A stretch of DNA of 7,595 nt from NBML01 sp029939535 (GTDB lineage Bacteria; Desulfobacterota; Desulfobacteria; Desulfobacterales; Desulfobacteraceae): contig JAOZST010000185.1 in NCBI GenBank assembly GCA_029939535.1, positions 1 to 7,595 on the forward strand, written 5' to 3'. A model generated the notes under the pieces. It saw only the letters and a program-made list of their open reading frames with translations, did no database searches and had not been told where the DNA came from. Positions 6,479 to 7,595 of the stretch are shown here, piece after piece. How positions within the stretch are numbered: the first letter of the stretch is position 1; each line of letters begins with the position of its first letter. The position numbers and the translations under genes are program-made.

Positions 6479-6808
6479 TTATTGTGCAAATAGTTCTTGC
6501 AAGCAGTTCACGATTTTGACTTGGGCTCTTTGAGAAATTGTACCAAGTTTTTGAATTAACCTGAATTTATCAACTGCCCGTAACTGGTCCAATAGAATCA
6601 AACCTTTTTTACCTTGAAAGGTGCATTGGATTCGAGTTGGAAAATTGAATCCTTTAGATGTCATTGGCGCAATTATAGCGGTTTTTAGCGAAGACATTTC
6701 ATCGGGGGAAATGATGACACATGGTCTTGTTTTTTTGATCTCTAAACCCTTTGTCGGATCCAATCGAATTAACCAAATGTCGAATCTATGCATATTCTGT
6801 TTTACCAT
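6479..6808 (-). CDS. mazF: MazF/PemK-family mRNA interferase toxin
   Basis: The toxin of a type II toxin-antitoxin pair. MazF/PemK proteins cut RNA at short specific sequences and arrest growth when the antitoxin is degraded. Numbered from the ATG at 6808 (109 aa), the family pattern is complete: FDIWLIRLDPTKGLEIKKTR (9-28), PCVIISPDEM (29-38), AIIAPMTSK (44-52), KKGLILLDQLRAVDK (67-81) and KLGTIS (87-92). Arg28 and Thr50 fall where the catalytic Arg and Thr of MazF homologues lie, so the toxin looks intact. The ATG overlaps the last codons of the antitoxin gene by 7 bases, with GAGG about seven bases upstream inside that gene, which fits coupled translation. A TTG at 6814 and a downstream ATG at 6793 are alternative starts. 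The gene converges on the flavoenzyme gene with 117 bases between stops. Confidence 0.93.
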   Translation of the reverse strand: MVKQNMHRFDIWLIRLDPTKGLEIKKTRPCVIISPDEMSSLKTAIIAPMTSKGFNFPTRIQCTFQGKKGLILLDQLRAVDKFRLIQKLGTISQRAQVKIVNCLQELFAQ

Positions 6809-7086
6809 TCCCAATCCTCATTATCGTTAAGCGGAGCATCTAACCACTCCTGATCAATCCACTCCTGATCAATCCACTCCTGATCAATTGGATCAGTTTT
6901 TTCAAATTTTAAAATTTTTTCAAATTCTTTTTTCCACCCCTGCCTTGATTTTTGTAGTGGTTGAATTAACAGCCCGTCATCATTAACCTTAAAAAGCAAT
7001 TCGTTGCCTTCTAATTGAGCCTGTTCTATAATTGCTTTTGGAATCCTTACACCTTGCGAGTTTCCAATTCTTATCAAAGTAGTCAT
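6802..7086 (-). CDS. mazE: MazE-like antitoxin (SpoVT/AbrB DNA-binding domain)
   Basis: The labile antitoxin that neutralises the MazF toxin and represses the shared promoter. From the ATG at 7086 it has 94 residues. Residues 1-44 are a swapped-hairpin AbrB/MazE DNA-binding domain: TLIRIGNSQGVRIPKAII, then LLFKVNDDGLLIQPL. Residues 45-65 are a charged helix. The acidic tail 66-94 is the toxin-binding part and ends in DNEDWEW. This tail contains DQEW three times (68-71, 73-76, 78-81), encoded by three exact 15-base copies. The ATG at 7086 has a well-spaced GTGGAG; a GTG at 7098 is an alternative that would lie inside that ribosome binding site. The gene precedes mazF and overlaps it by 7 bases. 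The promoter and a palindromic operator lie immediately upstream. Confidence 0.92.
   Translation of the reverse strand: MTTLIRIGNSQGVRIPKAIIEQAQLEGNELLFKVNDDGLLIQPLQKSRQGWKKEFEKILKFEKTDPIDQEWIDQEWIDQEWLDAPLNDNEDWEW
6844..6888. repeat. Three exact tandem copies of a 15-bp unit inside mazE
   Basis: CCACTCCTGATCAAT occurs three times without a mismatch at 6844-6858, 6859-6873 and 6874-6888. On the coding strand each copy encodes the five residues IDQEW in frame, so gain or loss of a copy keeps mazE readable. Each unit contains the palindrome TGATCA. The identity of the copies points to recent slippage or to ongoing length variation. Confidence 0.95.
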
Positions 7087-7104
7087 TTTTGTCTCCACTT
7101 GCGG

Positions 7105-7133
7105 TTGATGTAATTACATTATCATCACATCAA
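7105..7133. promoter_or_regulatory. Candidate mazEF operator (nested palindromes)
   Basis: ATGTAATTACAT at 7108-7119 is a perfect 12-base palindrome. It sits within a larger inverted repeat, TTGATGT (7105-7111) and ACATCAA (7127-7133). Both overlap the -10 element and the likely transcription start of the minus-strand mazEF promoter. That is where MazE-type antitoxins bind for autorepression. Binding is inferred; the symmetry is directly visible. Confidence 0.6.
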
Positions 7134-7146
7134 AAGAAATCGTCAA
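7118..7146 (-). promoter_or_regulatory. mazEF promoter
   Basis: On the minus strand, -35 TTGACG (7146-7141) is followed by exactly 17 bases and then -10 GATAAT (7123-7118). Both hexamers match the sigma-70 consensus at five of six positions. Transcription would start near 7111, about 25 bases before the mazE ATG, leaving a short leader with the GTGGAG ribosome binding site. Confidence 0.7.
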
Positions 7147-7163
7147 TAATTAATCCATACGAT

Positions 7164-7350
7164 CATCCACAGGAAAACCGTTTTGCCTGGCTTGGGAAAG
7201 GCTCCGATAAAATCGACAATCCATCAGGCGATATTTTTTTATTTTAGCGGATGTGTGTCCGCCTATGACCAGAAAACTGTGCCCAAGGCCCTGGACGGTA
7301 TCTTATCCGCACTGGATATCGCCTATACGATTTCCAGTGATGAACTTTAG
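7164..7350 (+). pseudogene. Decayed fragment of a heterodisulfide-reductase-like Fe-S (CCG-domain) protein
   Basis: Frame 3 from 7164 reads HPQENRFAWLGKGSDKIDNP then SGDIF, and closes soon after. A shift at the seven-T run (7234-7240) into frame 1 continues as YFSGCVSAYDQKTVPKALDG, ILSALDIAYTI and SSDEL, ending at TAG 7348-7350. Joined, this resembles the region of HdrD/GlpC-like and FAD-oxidase-associated Fe-S proteins where a 'P..R..W' segment precedes a 'yFvGC..sY' CCG domain. The stop falls about where the conserved Cys-Cys-Gly would appear. No start codon, no upstream ferredoxin-type cysteines and no second CCG domain are present, so this is a remnant at best. The family match comes from a short motif, so the identification is tentative. 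Confidence 0.45.
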
Positions 7351-7366
7351 ATCTTGATCCATGTCA

Positions 7367-7388
7367 ATGAATTGATTATTTAATTCAT
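7367..7388. repeat. AT-rich inverted repeat upstream of the HPP-family gene
   Basis: ATGAATT (7367-7373) and AATTCAT (7382-7388) are perfect 7-base arms around an 8-base spacer. No T-run follows, so a terminator is unlikely. It could be an operator for the gene that starts at 7463, or chance in AT-rich DNA. Confidence 0.3.
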
Positions 7389-7434
7389 ATAGCATTATTT
7401 TCAATTTAACTCAGGGTATCTAACTTTATGAAGA

Positions 7435-7440
7435 TATAAT
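7435..7440 (+). promoter_or_regulatory. Candidate -10 element of the HPP-family gene
   Basis: A perfect TATAAT lies 22 bases before the likely start codon at 7463. The hexamer 17 bases upstream (CAGGGT) is a poor -35, and there is no extended -10 TG. An activator or a different start is possible. The leader would be only about 16 bases and has no clear ribosome binding site. Confidence 0.35.
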
Positions 7441-7462
7441 AGATCCTGGTACCCAAACAAAA

Positions 7463-7595
7463 ATGAAAGGTGGGGGGCAATGCCCGCCAGCAGTAGGATT
7501 ATCAGAAATACTCTGGTCCTGGATCGGTGCTTTTTGCGGTATCCTGCCCGTGGCATGGCTGAATTACAATCTATTTAACAGTACAGATTTGGTCT
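7463..7595 (+). CDS. HPP-family integral membrane protein, N-terminal part (runs off the window)
   Basis: The frame starts with ATG at 7463 and stays open to the end of the window (44 codons). It begins MKGGGQCPPAVGLSEILWSW, followed by IGAFCGILPVAWLNYNLF and NSTDLV. This matches, from recall, the N-terminus of HPP-family proteins: a short Gly/Pro-rich cytoplasmic start, a 'W-S-(F/W)-(L/I)-G-A-F-x-G-I' first membrane helix and a loop before the conserved GSFGA region, which would lie beyond the window. HPP proteins are small multi-helix membrane proteins, and some plastid and cyanobacterial members take part in nitrite transport. The role here is unknown. The gene is not visibly linked to the TRAP operon, from which mazEF and a gene remnant separate it. 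No good ribosome binding site precedes the ATG, so the start is provisional. Confidence 0.6.
   Translation, partial: MKGGGQCPPAVGLSEILWSWIGAFCGILPVAWLNYNLFNSTDLV

Noticed and set aside
6851..6886. Regularly spaced TGATCA palindromes as a possible CRISPR or protein-binding array
   Set aside because: They are only the inner part of the 15-bp coding repeat in mazE, with no unique spacers, and are fully explained as in-frame codons.

Overview
The window looks like a piece of a draft bacterial genome (there is a 10-N assembly gap at 2768-2777), probably a delta-proteobacterial anaerobe of the Desulfobacterales type. That assignment is an inference. It rests on the mix of a dockerin/EF-hand tail with an ELW-type repeat, a heterodisulfide-reductase-like 'YFSGC' fragment, an HPP-family membrane protein and a complete TRAP transporter. 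No marker gene is present to confirm it.

Layout. At 1-63 there may be the C-terminus of an unidentified gene, followed by a broken C-terminal piece of an ELW-repeat/dockerin protein (62-340). Converging on it is a GntR-family (FadR/FCD) regulator on the minus strand (337-975). A 337-base divergent control region (976-1312) separates the regulator from a plus-strand operon. It holds two similar inverted repeats with a shared TACTACT core, a candidate extended -10 promoter, and an unusually perfect but apparently unused Shine-Dalgarno sequence. The operon encodes a TRAP transporter: binding protein dctP, small membrane subunit dctQ (interrupted by the N gap) and large subunit dctM. It continues with a two-cysteine Asp/Glu-racemase-family enzyme and an FAD-dependent DAO-family oxidoreductase. 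A strong hairpin lies between dctP and dctQ.

How the genes fit together. The simplest reading is an uptake-and-catabolism unit. DctP captures a carboxylate or amino-acid-like solute in the periplasm, DctQM imports it with a sodium or proton gradient, the racemase-family enzyme inverts or isomerises it, and the flavoenzyme oxidises a C-N or C-O bond. The GntR regulator would sense the substrate or a product. The substrate cannot be read from sequence. The regulator's FCD domain appears to have lost all three metal-ligand histidines.

Right side. Convergent to the operon is a mazEF-type toxin-antitoxin pair on the minus strand (6479-7086), with its own promoter and a palindromic operator. The antitoxin carries three exact copies of a 15-bp repeat encoding IDQEW in the tail that normally binds the toxin. 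Beyond it lie a decayed Fe-S/CCG-domain protein fragment (7164-7350) and the start of an HPP-family membrane protein that runs off the window. Gene remnants flank both sides of the regulator-transporter-enzyme-toxin block, which fits an accessory segment, although no mobile-element machinery or attachment site is visible.
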